64,000 bases of DNA from contig NZ_JAPYZV010000002.1 of assembly GCF_027812955.1 (NCBI RefSeq), positions 248,001 to 312,000 on the forward strand, read 5' to 3'. Position 1 is the stretch's first letter, and each line of letters starts with the position of its first letter. Below the pieces are notes generated by a model that ran no database searches, had not been told where the DNA came from, and saw only the letters and a program-made list of their open reading frames with translations. Positions 8,019 through 17,772 of this stretch are shown here, piece after piece. This DNA is from Pedococcus sp. 5OH_020. Its GTDB lineage: Bacteria; Actinomycetota; Actinomycetes; Actinomycetales; Dermatophilaceae. The translations under genes were made by a program, and so were the position numbers.

Positions 8019-8900
8019 CTAGGCCAGCCCGGGCAAGCGTGAGGCGACCTCGTCGAGGACCTCTGCCCGGCCGGCGTACGGGCCATCCCGACGGGGCCAA
8101 TGCGTCACGACGTCGGTGAACCCGAGCTCGGCGGCTCGTCCGGTCATCTCCTCGAACAGCTCCGCGCTCTCCAGCGAGAAGCGGGGGCCGCCGTCGAGCG
8201 ACAGGTAGCGGTCCAGCGGCGCGTCGCGGCCGGCGCCCGCCTCGATGTCGTCCAGCTGCCGCGACAGCTGGGAGACCCCGCCCCACCAGTCCTCGAAGCT
8301 CTCGCCACCACGCCCGTAGGTGACCCAGCCCTGGCCGAAGGCGGCGGCGAGGCGCAGTGCCCGCGGTCCGTTCGCCGCCACGACGAAGGGCACACGAGGC
8401 CGTTGCGCGGTGTCGGACATCCAGGTGGAACCGGGCAGCGTCCGGGCATCGACGGTGCGGTAGTACGTCCCGACATGGTGGACATGGTCTTCGCGCAGCA
8501 ACCTGTCGAGCAGCTCCACGAACTCCTGGAAGCGGGCGACACGCTCCTTCACGCTCCACTGCTCGCCCAGGATCCCGGAGTCGAGATCGCCCCCGGTGCC
8601 CAGGCCACAGACCAGCCGACCGCCGCAGATGTCGTCCAGCGCCAGCAGGTCACGCACGAACGGGTACGGATGACGGTAGTTCGGCGAGCTGACGAACGTG
8701 CCCAACCGGATGCCGGACGTCACCCCGGCAGCGGCCGTCAACGTGGGCAGGGCACCGAACCACGACGAGTCCGGAAGTCCCGCCCAGACAAGGTGGTCAT
8801 ACGTCCAGGCGTGGTCGAAGCCGTACTCCTCGGCGCGGCGCCACAGCGGTGCCGCGTCGGCCCACCGGTGCTCGGGGAGGATGACGATGCCGAAGCGCAT
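8019..8900 (-). CDS. LLM-class F420-dependent oxidoreductase
   Basis: A 293-residue luciferase-like monooxygenase-superfamily protein (MRFGIVILPEH at the N-terminus, TIM-barrel pattern with VCGLGTGGDLDSG), most like the F420-dependent oxidoreductases of mycobacteria and other actinobacteria. It would use reduced F420 or a flavin for hydride transfer; the substrate is unknown. ATG 8900 is supported by homology and by a TACAGT -10 hexamer (8907-8912, minus strand) 6 nt upstream, suggesting a leaderless transcript. It is divergent from the alcohol dehydrogenase gene at 8956. Confidence 0.88.
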   Translation of the reverse strand: MRFGIVILPEHRWADAAPLWRRAEEYGFDHAWTYDHLVWAGLPDSSWFGALPTLTAAAGVTSGIRLGTFVSSPNYRHPYPFVRDLLALDDICGGRLVCGLGTGGDLDSGILGEQWSVKERVARFQEFVELLDRLLREDHVHHVGTYYRTVDARTLPGSTWMSDTAQRPRVPFVVAANGPRALRLAAAFGQGWVTYGRGGESFEDWWGGVSQLSRQLDDIEAGAGRDAPLDRYLSLDGGPRFSLESAELFEEMTGRAAELGFTDVVTHWPRRDGPYAGRAEVLDEVASRLPGLA

Positions 8901-8955
8901 GCGGTGACTGTATGCCGCGAAGCACCGTGACCACCCCCGTGGCAGGCTGTCACGC

Positions 8956-10002
8956 ATGAAGGCGACGATCCTGTACGCACCCGGCGACGTCCGCGTCGAC
9001 GAGGTCCCGGACCCCGGCATCCAGCGTCCCAGCGACGCGCTGGTGCGGGTCACCGCCGCCTGCGTCTGCGGAAGCGACCTCTGGCCCTACCGCGGCGTCA
9101 ACGAGGTCCACGGGCCGACGCGCATCGGTCACGAGTTCGTGGGGATCGTGGAGGAGGTCGGCGCGGAGGTCCGCAGCGTCCGGCCGGGCGACTTCGTGGT
9201 CGCGCCCTTCATGTACTCGGACAACACCTGCCCGCACTGCCTCGTCGGCATCCAGTCGCGCTGCAGCCATGGCGGTTTCTGGGGTGGGCCCGACCGGGAC
9301 GGGCTCATGGTCGACGGCGGGCAGGGGGAGTGCGTCCGCGTCCCTCTGGCCGACGGCACGCTCGTAGCGACCCGGGAGGTGCCCGACGAGTCGCTGGTTC
9401 CGTCGCTGCTGACGCTGTCCGACGTGATGGGTACGGGCTGGCACGCGGCCGTCGCGGCGCAGGTGCAGGAAGGCGACACCGTCGTGGTCGTCGGCGACGG
9501 TGCCGTCGGCCTCTGCGGGGTACTGGCCGCCGTGCAGCTGGGCGCCGAGCGGGTCGTGGCGATGTCACGCCACGCGCCGCGCCAGAAGATCGCCCGCACG
9601 TTCGGGGCGACCCACGTCGTGGAGGTCCGCGGGGAGGAGGCCGTCGCAGCGGTGGCCGACCTGACGGACGGCGTGGGGGCGGACGCGGTGCTCGAGTGCG
9701 TCGGCACCAACGACTCGATGCAGACCGCCATCGCCGTGGCCAGGCCCGGGGCGACCGTCGGGTATGTCGGCGTGCCGCACGGCATCGAGTACCCGGTCCG
9801 CGACCTGTTCGCCCGCAACGTCGGCATCGCCGGTGGGATCGCACCGGCCCGTCAGTACCTACCCCGGCTGCGCGACGAGGTGCTTGCCGGAGCCATCGAG
9901 CCGGGCCTCGTCTTCGACCTGGAGCTACCGCTGGACGAGGTTGGCGAGGCCTACGCCGCCATGGACGAGCGGCGCGCGGTCAAGTCCCTCGTCCGTCCCT
10001 AG
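8956..10002 (+). CDS. Zinc-dependent alcohol dehydrogenase (MDR family)
   Basis: A 348-residue medium-chain dehydrogenase. The catalytic zinc ligands are in ACVCGSDLWPYRG (Cys about residue 38) and RIGHEFVG (His-Glu); NTCPHCLVGIQSRC supplies a reduced structural-zinc lobe. A Rossmann domain begins around GDGAVGLCG (about residue 178). It is expected to oxidise an alcohol with NAD(P)+; the substrate cannot be told. The start is 55 bp from the divergent LLM-oxidoreductase gene. A CAGGCT hexamer 7 nt before the ATG would allow leaderless initiation. Confidence 0.88.
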   Translation: MKATILYAPGDVRVDEVPDPGIQRPSDALVRVTAACVCGSDLWPYRGVNEVHGPTRIGHEFVGIVEEVGAEVRSVRPGDFVVAPFMYSDNTCPHCLVGIQSRCSHGGFWGGPDRDGLMVDGGQGECVRVPLADGTLVATREVPDESLVPSLLTLSDVMGTGWHAAVAAQVQEGDTVVVVGDGAVGLCGVLAAVQLGAERVVAMSRHAPRQKIARTFGATHVVEVRGEEAVAAVADLTDGVGADAVLECVGTNDSMQTAIAVARPGATVGYVGVPHGIEYPVRDLFARNVGIAGGIAPARQYLPRLRDEVLAGAIEPGLVFDLELPLDEVGEAYAAMDERRAVKSLVRP

Positions 10003-10024
10003 CGTCACGGCGCGCCGTCGGCCC

Positions 10025-10870
10025 GTGGACCAGGTGGATGACGTCGGGGGCGTCGAGCATATCGAGGGCGTCCAGCACGTCGAGCTGGTCGCCGACGAGG
10101 CCGGCGGCACCCTGGTCATGGTCGACGGCCAACCTCAGTCGTACGTGGTGCTCGGCGACCCGGAGCTGCTGGCCTTCGAGTACGTGCAGTTCCTCGCCGC
10201 CGTACTCGACTCGCTGCCTGCCGGGCCGCTGGCGGTCACCCATGTGGGGGGCGCCGGCCTCACCCTTCCCCGCTATGTGGCGGCCACCCGCCCCGGCTCA
10301 CCGCAGATCGTCCTCGAGCCGGACGCGGTGCTCACCGACCTGGTGCGCTCGGCGCTGCCCCTGCCGCGCGGCCACCGGATCCGGGTGCGTCCCGTGGACG
10401 GCCGGTCAGGCCTGGCCGCGCTCGCCGACTGCAGCGCCGACGTCGTCGTGGTGGACGCCTTCGCCGACGCACAGGTCCCCGCCGAGCTGACGACGAGTGC
10501 GTGGTTCGCGGACGTTGCTCGTGTGCTTCGACGTGACGGCGTACTGATGATGAACACGGCTGACGAGCCCAACCGCCGTCACCTCGCACGCGTGCACGCC
10601 TCAGCCGCCTCGGCGCTCCCGTACACGGCATCCGTCGCGACGCCGGAGGTCCGCAAGGGTCGGCGGTTCGGCAACACCGTGCTGGTGGCCGGAGCACGGC
10701 CGCTGCCCCTGGACGCCATCGTCCGTCGCGTTGCGATGACCCCTTCTTCCGGAACGGTGCTGCACGGCCCCAGCCTCGCAAGGGCGCTCGGCTCCGCCAG
10801 GGCGTTCGAGGACGGCGATGCGCTCCCGTCGCCGGCGCCACCGGTTCTCGATCGCTGGAGGGTGCGCTGA
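10025..10870 (+). CDS. Spermidine synthase-like Rossmann protein
   Basis: A 281-residue protein of the spermine/spermidine synthase-like methyltransferase fold. A glycine motif (LAVTHVGGAGLTLPRYVA), an acidic Glu after the second strand (IVLEPD) and the motif ADVVVVDAFADAQVPAEL resemble soluble spermidine synthase homologues of actinobacteria. A true aminopropyltransferase role is unproven; many such homologues are unassigned. The GTG at 10025 (VDQVDDVGG) is the first plausible start after the dehydrogenase stop (10002), but it has no ribosome site, so the start is uncertain. It is probably co-transcribed with the upstream dehydrogenase. Confidence 0.75.
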   Translation: MDQVDDVGGVEHIEGVQHVELVADEAGGTLVMVDGQPQSYVVLGDPELLAFEYVQFLAAVLDSLPAGPLAVTHVGGAGLTLPRYVAATRPGSPQIVLEPDAVLTDLVRSALPLPRGHRIRVRPVDGRSGLAALADCSADVVVVDAFADAQVPAELTTSAWFADVARVLRRDGVLMMNTADEPNRRHLARVHASAASALPYTASVATPEVRKGRRFGNTVLVAGARPLPLDAIVRRVAMTPSSGTVLHGPSLARALGSARAFEDGDALPSPAPPVLDRWRVR

Positions 10871-10894
10871 ACCGCGCGGCGGCAGGATGGCCAC

Positions 10895-11926
10895 ATGACC
10901 TCAGCCCTGCTTCCGCCGCCGCGCACCCCGGACCCGATGGACGCTCCCTCGCTGCGGTGGGGAGTCCTGGCCCCAGGAAAGATCGCGCACTCGTTCGCGC
11001 GCGCCCTGCGGGCGCGGACCGGCCAGCAGCTCCAGGCGGTCGGCTCCCGCAGCCGTGAACGCGCGGAGGAGTTCGCCCGGGAGTTCGGCGTGGCCGCCGC
11101 GTACGGCTCCTATGCCGAGGTGGTGGAGGACCCGGACGTGGACGTCGTCTATGTCGCCTCGCCGCACTCCGAGCACCACGAGCACGCGCTGCTCGCTCTG
11201 GCCGCGGGAAAGCCGGTGCTGGTGGAGAAGGCCTTCACGCGCAACGCCCGTGAGGCGGGGGAGGTGGTGGACGCGGCGCGCCACGCAGGCGTGTTCGCCA
11301 TGGAGGCGATGTGGTCCCGCTTCCTGCCGCACATCGACGTCGCACGCCGGTGCCTGGAGGATGGGGTACTCGGCGACGTCCGGACCGTCTTCGCCGACCA
11401 TGGTCAGGCGCTGCACCCGGGGGGCCCACAGCGGCTCCACGACCCGGCCCTGGCTGGCGGGGCGCTGCTCGACCTCGGCATCTACCCGATCTCGTTCGCC
11501 CATCTGGTGCTCGGGTCCTTCACCGGCGTCCACGCCAGCGGTGTGCTCGCCGAGACGGGGGTCGACGCCCAGGAGGCGGTGACCGTGGTCGGCCCCAGGG
11601 GATCCCTGGGCGTGCTCGGTGCGACCATGCTCGCGAAGACCCCGACGACCGCGAGCGTGTGCGGGACCACGGCGCGGCTGGAGATCGAGGGGGACTTCTA
11701 CGGTTACGCAGCCAGGGTGCGGCTGGTGACGCCGGACGGCACGGTCGTCGACGAGTTCCGCTCTCCGGAGCAGGAGTTCGGGCTGCATCACGAGGCGGTC
11801 GAGGTGGCGCGCTGCGTCGGGTCGATGCTGGAGTCGCCGCTCATGCCGCTCTCCGAGACGGTGGACATCATGACCGCGATGGACGACATCCGCGCGCAGC
11901 TGGGGGTGCGGTACCCCGGCGAGTGA
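10895..11926 (+). CDS. Gfo/Idh/MocA-family oxidoreductase
   Basis: A 343-residue NAD(P)-dependent dehydrogenase-type protein. The N-terminal Rossmann domain has WGVLAPGKIAHSFARAL (about 22-38) and the signature VEKAFTRNAREA, where the EK Lys is the family catalytic residue. The C-terminal alpha/beta domain contains GGALLDLGIYPISFAHLV. Members act on sugars, inositols or trans-dihydrodiols; the substrate here is not evident. It lies 24 bp after the spermidine-synthase-like gene on the same strand; CAGGAT 6 nt before the ATG may be a -10. A strong hairpin follows the gene. Confidence 0.88.
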   Translation: MTSALLPPPRTPDPMDAPSLRWGVLAPGKIAHSFARALRARTGQQLQAVGSRSRERAEEFAREFGVAAAYGSYAEVVEDPDVDVVYVASPHSEHHEHALLALAAGKPVLVEKAFTRNAREAGEVVDAARHAGVFAMEAMWSRFLPHIDVARRCLEDGVLGDVRTVFADHGQALHPGGPQRLHDPALAGGALLDLGIYPISFAHLVLGSFTGVHASGVLAETGVDAQEAVTVVGPRGSLGVLGATMLAKTPTTASVCGTTARLEIEGDFYGYAARVRLVTPDGTVVDEFRSPEQEFGLHHEAVEVARCVGSMLESPLMPLSETVDIMTAMDDIRAQLGVRYPGE

Positions 11927-11967
11927 CACCATCTCGCCCGCCGCTCCTCGCCGACTGAACTACAGAA

Positions 11968-12009
11968 TTTGTGAGTGTCGGGCCCGTTGAGGGCCAGGAC
12001 ACGCACAAA
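11968..12009. terminator. Bidirectional terminator
   Basis: Imperfect inverted repeat: left arm TTTGTGAGTGTCGGGCCC (11968-11985), 5-nt loop, right arm GGGCCAGGACACGCACAAA to about 12009, flanked by A/T on both outer sides. It lies between the convergent Gfo/Idh/MocA gene (ends 11926) and the sterol-carrier-like gene (ends 12037), so it can terminate both. Confidence 0.8.
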
Positions 12010-12036
12010 AGGTGAGTTCGGTCGAGAGGGGGGAGG

Positions 12037-12399
12037 TCAGGCGAGAGGTAGGTAGGGCGACAGGTCGGCGCGGTGGCCGCTGACCCGCAGCGTGCCCTGC
12101 TGCCAGGCAGCCTCCCAGGACAGCGACCCGGTGGAGACGGCAAGCCACGTCTGCGCGTCCGTCTCGATCACGTTGGGCGGCGTACCGCGAGTGTGCGTAG
12201 TCCCGGCGATGCACTGGACCGCGCCGTATGGCGGCACTCTCACCTCGACGCTGCGGCCGGGCGCCCGCGAAGCCAGCTCCTCGAGGGTGAAGCGCACCGC
12301 AGTCGCGAGGACCCCCGCGTCGGCGGCATGTTCCAGGGCCACCCACCGCCGCACTGCCTCGCGCCCCGCCTCCACGGGAACCCTGCGGCGCGGCGGCAT
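12037..12399 (-). CDS. Sterol-carrier-domain (SCP2-like) protein
   Basis: A 120-residue protein ([20 protein letters not shown]) of the actinobacterial sterol carrier family often found among purine genes. It has the family pattern of an N-terminal helix followed by a beta-sheet core ([44 protein letters not shown]). A lipid-binding pocket is inferred from the fold; function is unknown. The ATG at 12399 has TACGAT 6 nt upstream (12406-12411, minus strand), supporting a leaderless start. It lies downstream of purL but with its own promoter. Confidence 0.8.
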   Translation of the reverse strand: MPPRRRVPVEAGREAVRRWVALEHAADAGVLATAVRFTLEELASRAPGRSVEVRVPPYGAVQCIAGTTHTRGTPPNVIETDAQTWLAVSTGSLSWEAAWQQGTLRVSGHRADLSPYLPLA

Positions 12400-12554
12400 A
12401 CGGCCATCGTAGGCAAGCTCCTCGCCCCGATCGCGGCCGGCGTTGCGGACAACGGTGGCAGACGGGCACAGGGCCGGACGAACAGAGCTGGTGCCGCAGA
12501 GGCGTCGGCTCACGGCTCGGGCGGTCCGCGGACTGGGCACCACATGGTCACCAA

Positions 12555-12574
12555 GATGGGTACTTCTACCCATC
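12555..12574. terminator. Small perfect hairpin downstream of purL
   Basis: GATGGGTA (12555-12562), loop CTTC, TACCCATC (12567-12574): a perfect 8-bp stem in the 286-nt gap between purL (ends 12686) and the SCP2-like gene. No U-tract follows on the minus strand, so it may be a processing or pausing hairpin rather than an intrinsic terminator. The rest of the gap shows nothing else I can support. Confidence 0.45.
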
Positions 12575-12685
12575 GACGGGCTACGCCCCCCGGCTTACTG
12601 TTCTTCCTGGGGACACCACAGGGGACGAACGGCCCGGGCGCGCAGGGGGATGCGGACCGGGCCGCTCGCGTGCCCCTGGCGGGCC

Positions 12686-14998
12686 TCAGCGGCCGAAGAC
12701 CGCCGGCAGGGTTCCGGTGTGGGCGTCGCGAAGCTCCGCGAGCGTGACGGTGAGCTGGCCCTGGAGGTCGAGGCCGTCGGTCTCGTCGTCGACGACCCCG
12801 ATCCGCGCGTGAACCTGGCCTCGAGCGGTGCACATGTCGGTGAACCGCACCTCCTCCGACCGGGGTACGGCGACGACCGCACGGGCCGCGGACTCGCTGA
12901 ACAGCGCCGTGAACAGGTCGATGCGGTCCCGCTCGCACACGGCGTCCAGCCAGATCCGGGCGCCGACGCCGTAGCGCAGGGTCGCCTCGGCCAGCGCGAT
13001 GGCAAGGCCCCCGTCGGAGAGGTCGTGGGCCGCGTCGACGAGCCCGTCCCGGCTCGCGTTGACGAGGATGTCGGCCAGCAGCCGCTCGGCGTCGAGGTCC
13101 ACCCGCGGCGGCCTGCCTCCGAGATGGCCATGCAGCGCATGCGCCCACTCGCCGCCACCGAGCTCGTCACGCGTCCGGCCGAGCAGGTAGATGACCTGTC
13201 CTGGGGCCTTCCAGCCAGAGGGCGTGCGTCGAGCCACGTCGTCCATCACTCCCAGGACACCGACGACCGGGGTCGGATGGATGGCCGTGTCCCCCGTCTG
13301 GTTGTAGAAGCTGACGTTCCCGCCGGTGACCGGGATGCCCAGGTGCCGGCAGCCCTCCGCGATGCCGCGGACGGCCTCGCGGAACTGCCACATCACGCCC
13401 GGGTCCTCGGGGGAGCCGAAGTTCAGGCAGTCGGTCACCGCCAGCGGCACAGCGCCTGCCGTCGCGACGTTGCGGTAGGCCTCCGCGAGGGCCAGCTGGG
13501 CCCCCGCGTACGGGTCGAGCTTGGCGAAGCGGCCGTTGCAGTCCGTCGAGATCGCGACTCCACGGCCGGTCTGCTCGTCGACCCGGACCACCCCGGCATC
13601 GTCCGGCATCGCGAGCGCGGTGTTGCCCTGCACGTAGCGGTCGTACTGGTCCGTGACCCATGACTTGTCGCAGAGGTTCGGCGAAGCCAGCAGGGACAGC
13701 AGGTCCGCCTTGAGGCCTTCCGCGTCGGCGGGCCTCGGCAGCGAGTCGGGGGTGCTGTCGTGCAGCACGTCCAGGTACGCCGGACGCTCCAGTGGGCGGT
13801 GGTACGTGGGCCCCTCGTGGGCCACCGACCGCGGTGGTACGTCGACGATGACCTCGCCGTGCCACGTGATGACGAGGTGGTCCCCGTCGGTGACCTCCCC
13901 GAGCACCGTCGCCTCGACGTCCCACCTGTCCGTGATCTCGAGGAACTGGCCCAGCCTGGACGGCTCGACGACCGCCATCATCCGCTCCTGGCTCTCCGAC
14001 ATGAGGATCTCCTCCGGCCGGAGGCTGGCGTCACGCAGCGGCACCCGGTCGAGCTCGACCCGCATGCCACCGTCGCCGTTGGACGCCAGCTCGCTGGTGG
14101 CACAGGACAGTCCCGCGCCACCGAGGTCCTGGATGCCGTCGACCACGTGGGCGGCGTACAGGTCGAGGCAGCACTCGATGAGCACCTTCTCGGCGAAAGG
14201 GTCACCCACCTGGACGGCCGGTCGCTTCGTCGGCCCGCCCTCGTCGAAGGTCTCGGAGGCGAGGACCGACACGCCGCCGATGCCGTCGCCGCCCGTCTTC
14301 GCGCCGAACAGGACGACCTTGTTGCCCACGCCGGAGGCCTTGGCCAGGTGGATGTCCTCCACCCGCATGGCGCCCACGCAGAGCGCGTTGACCAGCGGGT
14401 TGCCCTGATAGCAGTCGTCGAAGACCACCTCGCCACCGATGTTGGGCAGGCCCAGGCAGTTCCCGTAGCCGCCGACGCCGGCCACCACGCCGGGCAGCAC
14501 CCGGAGGGTGTCGGGATGGTTGAGGTTGCCGAAGCGAAGCGGGTCCATGACGGCCAGCGGCCGGGCCCCCATCGACATGATGTCGCGGACGATGCCCCCG
14601 ACGCCGGTGGCGGCCCCCTGGTACGGCTCGACATACGAAGGATGGTTGTGGGACTCCGCCTTGAACGTGACGGCCCAGCCGTCGCCGATGTCCACGACGC
14701 CGGCGTTCTCACCGATGCCGACGAGAAGCCTCTCGCGCATCTCATCCGTGGTGTTCTCGCCCCAGAGGCTGAAGTGCACCTTGGAGGACTTGTACGAGCA
14801 GTGCTCCGACCACATCACCGAGTACATGGCGAGCTCAGCGCTGGTGGGCCGGCGGCCCAGGATCTCGCGGATGCGCTCGTACTCGTCCGACTTGAGGCCC
14901 AGCTCGAGCCAGGGCTGCTCCACGTCCGGCGACTGGGCGGCACGGGAGACCGTGTCGACGTGCGCGGCGGACCGGGTCACCTCGTCCATCGCGGTCAT
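12686..14998 (-). CDS. purL: Phosphoribosylformylglycinamidine synthase subunit PurL (small type)
   Basis: The 770-residue synthetase subunit of the FGAM synthase complex, converting FGAR + glutamine-derived ammonia + ATP to FGAM with PurQ and PurS. It has the characteristic [20 protein letters not shown] stretch and two AIR-synthase-like repeats ([20 protein letters not shown]), and lacks a fused glutaminase domain, in keeping with separate purQ and purS. ATG 14998 ([10 protein letters not shown]) overlaps the purQ stop codon by 4 nt; an ATG at 14989 is an alternative. Last gene of the purS-purQ-purL operon. Confidence 0.97.
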   Translation of the reverse strand: MTAMDEVTRSAAHVDTVSRAAQSPDVEQPWLELGLKSDEYERIREILGRRPTSAELAMYSVMWSEHCSYKSSKVHFSLWGENTTDEMRERLLVGIGENAGVVDIGDGWAVTFKAESHNHPSYVEPYQGAATGVGGIVRDIMSMGARPLAVMDPLRFGNLNHPDTLRVLPGVVAGVGGYGNCLGLPNIGGEVVFDDCYQGNPLVNALCVGAMRVEDIHLAKASGVGNKVVLFGAKTGGDGIGGVSVLASETFDEGGPTKRPAVQVGDPFAEKVLIECCLDLYAAHVVDGIQDLGGAGLSCATSELASNGDGGMRVELDRVPLRDASLRPEEILMSESQERMMAVVEPSRLGQFLEITDRWDVEATVLGEVTDGDHLVITWHGEVIVDVPPRSVAHEGPTYHRPLERPAYLDVLHDSTPDSLPRPADAEGLKADLLSLLASPNLCDKSWVTDQYDRYVQGNTALAMPDDAGVVRVDEQTGRGVAISTDCNGRFAKLDPYAGAQLALAEAYRNVATAGAVPLAVTDCLNFGSPEDPGVMWQFREAVRGIAEGCRHLGIPVTGGNVSFYNQTGDTAIHPTPVVGVLGVMDDVARRTPSGWKAPGQVIYLLGRTRDELGGGEWAHALHGHLGGRPPRVDLDAERLLADILVNASRDGLVDAAHDLSDGGLAIALAEATLRYGVGARIWLDAVCERDRIDLFTALFSESAARAVVAVPRSEEVRFTDMCTARGQVHARIGVVDDETDGLDLQGQLTVTLAELRDAHTGTLPAVFGR

Positions 14999-15666
14999 GC
15001 CTGCGCCATGGCCTGGAGGACGGAGGTGAAGAACGGGAGACCGTCGAGCGAGGGACCGTAGCCCGGCTCGACACAGTGCTCGGGGTGGGGCATCAGGCCG
15101 ACCACGTTGCCGCGCTCGTTGGTGATCCCCGCGATGGCGCGGTACGAGCCGTTCGGGTTGTCCCCGGCATACCGGAAGACGACGCGGCCCTCCCCCTCGA
15201 GCTCGTCCAGCGTGCGGTCGTCCGCGACGAACCCGCCCTCGCCGTTCTTGAGGACGATCGTGATCTCCTGACCCTGCTCGAACTGCGAGGTCCATGCGGT
15301 GGCGGCGTTCTCCACGACCAGCCGCTGGTCGAGGCAGCTGAACTTCCGGTGGTCGTTGCGGATCAGCGCGCCCGGCAGCAGGTGGCTCTCGCAGAGCACC
15401 TGGAAGCCGTTGCAGATGCCCAGCACCGGCAGGCCACCGCGGGCGGCGGGAACCAGTGCCTCCATCACCGGAGAGAACCTCGCGATTGCGCCGCAGCGCA
15501 GGTAGTCGCCGTAGGAGAAGCCCCCTGGGAGGACGACCGCGTCCACTGCGCGTAGGTCGGCGTCGCCGTGCCAGAGCGGGACCGCTTCGGCGCCGACGGC
15601 ACCGACTGCCCGCACTGCGTCACGGTCGTCCAGCGACCCTGGGAAGGTGACGACGCCGATCTTCAC
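14995..15666 (-). CDS. purQ: FGAM synthase glutaminase subunit PurQ
   Basis: A 223-residue class I glutamine amidotransferase that supplies ammonia to PurL. The nucleophile lies in GICNGFQVL (Cys about residue 86) and the His-Glu pair in [10 protein letters not shown] near the C-terminus. The protein starts [17 protein letters not shown]. It overlaps purS by 4 nt and purL by 4 nt, so translation of the three subunits is coupled. Confidence 0.97.
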   Translation of the reverse strand: MKIGVVTFPGSLDDRDAVRAVGAVGAEAVPLWHGDADLRAVDAVVLPGGFSYGDYLRCGAIARFSPVMEALVPAARGGLPVLGICNGFQVLCESHLLPGALIRNDHRKFSCLDQRLVVENAATAWTSQFEQGQEITIVLKNGEGGFVADDRTLDELEGEGRVVFRYAGDNPNGSYRAIAGITNERGNVVGLMPHPEHCVEPGYGPSLDGLPFFTSVLQAMAQA

Positions 15667-15920
15667 TGGGCCGAGCCCTCCGCCCGGACCGAGACCACGT
15701 CCTCGATGACCGGGTTGCTGAGCAGCTTCTCGGCGGCCTGGCGTGCGGCAGAGAGGTGCTCCTGCGTGACGTCACCGTCCACGGTGAGGACGAAGCGCTT
15801 GCCCTGCCTCACCTCGGTGAACTGCTCGAAGCCGAGCCGCGGGAGGACGCCACCGACTGCCTGGCCCTGCGGGTCGAGAATCTCTGGCTTCAGCATGACG
15901 TCAATGACGACGTTGCCCAT
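15663..15920 (-). CDS. purS: FGAM synthase subunit PurS
   Basis: An 85-residue small subunit that bridges PurL and PurQ for ammonia transfer. It has the family pattern [19 protein letters not shown] and [12 protein letters not shown]. The ATG at 15920 has an AGGAG site (caggagacacccga). It heads the purS-purQ-purL operon, divergent from the histidine phosphatase gene. Confidence 0.95.
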   Translation of the reverse strand: MGNVVIDVMLKPEILDPQGQAVGGVLPRLGFEQFTEVRQGKRFVLTVDGDVTQEHLSAARQAAEKLLSNPVIEDVVSVRAEGSAQ

Positions 15921-15959
15921 TCGGGTGTCTCCTGGGGATGCGGGGAGGGAAGCGACCGC

Positions 15960-16034
15960 AGTCTATCCGGGCTCGCGGAGCCCGAATGCCACGCGGCCGG
16001 CCCCCCACGGTGCGTGGAAGGGCGCCACCGTGGG
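15960..16034. promoter_or_regulatory. purS promoter region with two inverted repeats
   Basis: A TAGACT -10-like hexamer for purS (15960-15965, minus strand) abuts a perfect hairpin CGGGCTC-GCG-GAGCCCG (15968-15984) that would occupy the -10/-35 spacer. Closer to the phosphatase gene, CCCACGGTG (16004-16012) and CACCGTGGG (16026-16034) form a second 9-bp inverted repeat. Either could be an operator; no regulator is identifiable from the sequence. Confidence 0.45.
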
Positions 16035-16073
16035 TAGGAGGGGCGGCGAGGTCCCGTCTCGAGAGGAGAGCCC

Positions 16074-16856
16074 ATGCCCAGGGGAGCCCTGGCGGTGTCA
16101 GGCCCGTGGCCGGCGGAGCTCGTGCTGGTCCGGCACGGCGAGAGCGTGGGCAACGTTGCCGACGCGGCCGCGCAGAAGGCCCACGCGGACCGTCTGACCC
16201 TGGACTACCGTGACGCCGACACCCCTCTGTCCGAGGCCGGGGAGCGCCAGGCGGACGCGGTCGGCGAGCACCTCGCCGCCCGCGGCTCGGACACCCCCGA
16301 TGTGATCGTCACCTCGCCGTACGAGCGCGCCGCCCAGACGGCCGCTCGAGCGGTCAGGGGGTGGGGCCACCGGCAGGAGGTCATCGCCGACGAGCGACTC
16401 CGCGAGCGCGACCTCGGACTCTTCGACGGCATGACGGGCTCCGGGATCAGAGCGGAGTATGCCGACGAGGCCAAGCGTCGCGCGTGGGTCGGCAAGTTCT
16501 ACTACCGGCCGCCGTCCGGCGAGAGCTGGTGCGACGTGGCGCTGCGGGTCCGCTCGCTGCTCGTAGACCTGCGCGCCGGGTATGCCGACCAGCGCGTCTG
16601 GCTGTTCACCCACCAGGCCGTGATCATGGCGTTCCGGTACGTGCTGGAGAACCTCACCGAGCAGGAGCTGCTGGAGATCGACCGCACCCGAGACCTGCCG
16701 AACTGCTCGATCACGACGTACAAGGGCACGGCGCACGGCCTGGAGCTGGTGTCGTTCGCGGACCCCGCGGTGGTCTCAGACTCCGCCGCGCCGCAGACCA
16801 CCGAGCCGTCAAGGTCGTCGGAGGGCTCGTCCGAGGGGTCCGATGGGGACCGCTGA
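16074..16856 (+). CDS. Histidine phosphatase family protein
   Basis: A 260-residue phosphoglycerate-mutase-like phosphatase. The catalytic RHG motif is in LVLVRHGESVGN (His about residue 20), the second histidine in WLFTHQAVIMAF, and a catalytic acid region in ERDLGLFDG. The C-terminus is a Ser/Glu-rich tail (about residues 235-260). The substrate is unknown. The start has GAGAGGAGAG upstream. The 3' end overlaps the NAD(P)HX dehydratase gene by 14 nt, implying co-transcription and translational coupling. Confidence 0.88.
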   Translation: MPRGALAVSGPWPAELVLVRHGESVGNVADAAAQKAHADRLTLDYRDADTPLSEAGERQADAVGEHLAARGSDTPDVIVTSPYERAAQTAARAVRGWGHRQEVIADERLRERDLGLFDGMTGSGIRAEYADEAKRRAWVGKFYYRPPSGESWCDVALRVRSLLVDLRAGYADQRVWLFTHQAVIMAFRYVLENLTEQELLEIDRTRDLPNCSITTYKGTAHGLELVSFADPAVVSDSAAPQTTEPSRSSEGSSEGSDGDR

Positions 16857-17739
16857 GAGGGGCGAACGGGTCACGCCGTCGCTCCTGCGGTCCTGGGCCC
16901 TCCCAGGCCCGGGCGGGGACAAGGAGAGCCGCGGCCGCATCCTGCTGCTCGCGGGGACGGCTCTGACCCCGGGCGCGGTCCTGCTGGCCGGTGAGGCGGC
17001 GCTGCGCGCTGGGGCAGGCAAGCTCCAGGTTGCGACGGTCGAGTCCGTCGCACCCGCCCTGGCTGTCGCCCTGCCGGAAGCCTTGGTGCTCCCCCTGCCG
17101 GCGGACGGTAACGGGGCGATCGCCGTGAAGGCGGCCGACCGGTTCCTCGAGGCGGCCGAGGGGGCGGACGCCGTCCTCCTCGGTCCCGGCTTCGCGGACC
17201 CCGAGGCCTCCGTCCGCCTGCTGGAGAAGGTGCTGCCTGGGCTCCGGGTGCCGATCGTCCTCGACGCGCTGGCGTCCGCGTACCTCACGGAGCACCCGGA
17301 CGGAGCCGACGGCCACGCCCGCGGCGTCGTGCTGACCGTCAACCCCGGCGAGCTGGCCAAGACCCTCGGTGTCGAGGACCCGGCCGTGCAGGAGGACGCC
17401 GCGGGCGCAGCCTCCCGACTCGCGGAGCGAAGCTCGGTCACGGTGCTGTGCGGAGGCCATGGCAAGACGATCGCCTCACCGACAGGCGGCCTGTGGCAGT
17501 CCAGCACCGGCGGTCCGGGGCTCGGGGTCTCGGGCTCGGGCGACGTCCAGGCCGGCATCGTGGCCGGCCTGCTGGCGCGCGGGGCGGAGCCTGACCAGGC
17601 AGCCGTCTGGGGCGGTCACCTGCACGGGACGGCCGGTGACCGGCTGGCCGCCCGCGTCGGCACCGTGGGCTTCCTCGCGCGAGAGGTGGCCGCCGAGGTG
17701 CCCGGGCTGCTCGAGGAGTGGACGCCCCGCGAGGACTGA
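16843..17739 (+). CDS. nnrD: ADP-dependent NAD(P)H-hydrate dehydratase
   Basis: A 298-residue ribokinase-fold enzyme repairing NADHX and NADPHX with ADP. It has the family features RGRILLLAGTALTPGAVLLAG near the N-terminus, LLGPGF, TVNPGELAKTLG and a catalytic-loop equivalent VSGSGDVQAGIVAG (the usual form is GTGDVLAG). It lacks the fused NAD(P)HX epimerase domain found in bifunctional versions. It overlaps the phosphatase gene by 14 nt and converges on purC. Confidence 0.9.
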   Translation: MGTAERGERVTPSLLRSWALPGPGGDKESRGRILLLAGTALTPGAVLLAGEAALRAGAGKLQVATVESVAPALAVALPEALVLPLPADGNGAIAVKAADRFLEAAEGADAVLLGPGFADPEASVRLLEKVLPGLRVPIVLDALASAYLTEHPDGADGHARGVVLTVNPGELAKTLGVEDPAVQEDAAGAASRLAERSSVTVLCGGHGKTIASPTGGLWQSSTGGPGLGVSGSGDVQAGIVAGLLARGAEPDQAAVWGGHLHGTAGDRLAARVGTVGFLAREVAAEVPGLLEEWTPRED

Positions 17740-17772
17740 GAGGACGGATGAGGCGAGCGCGCCCACCCGCGC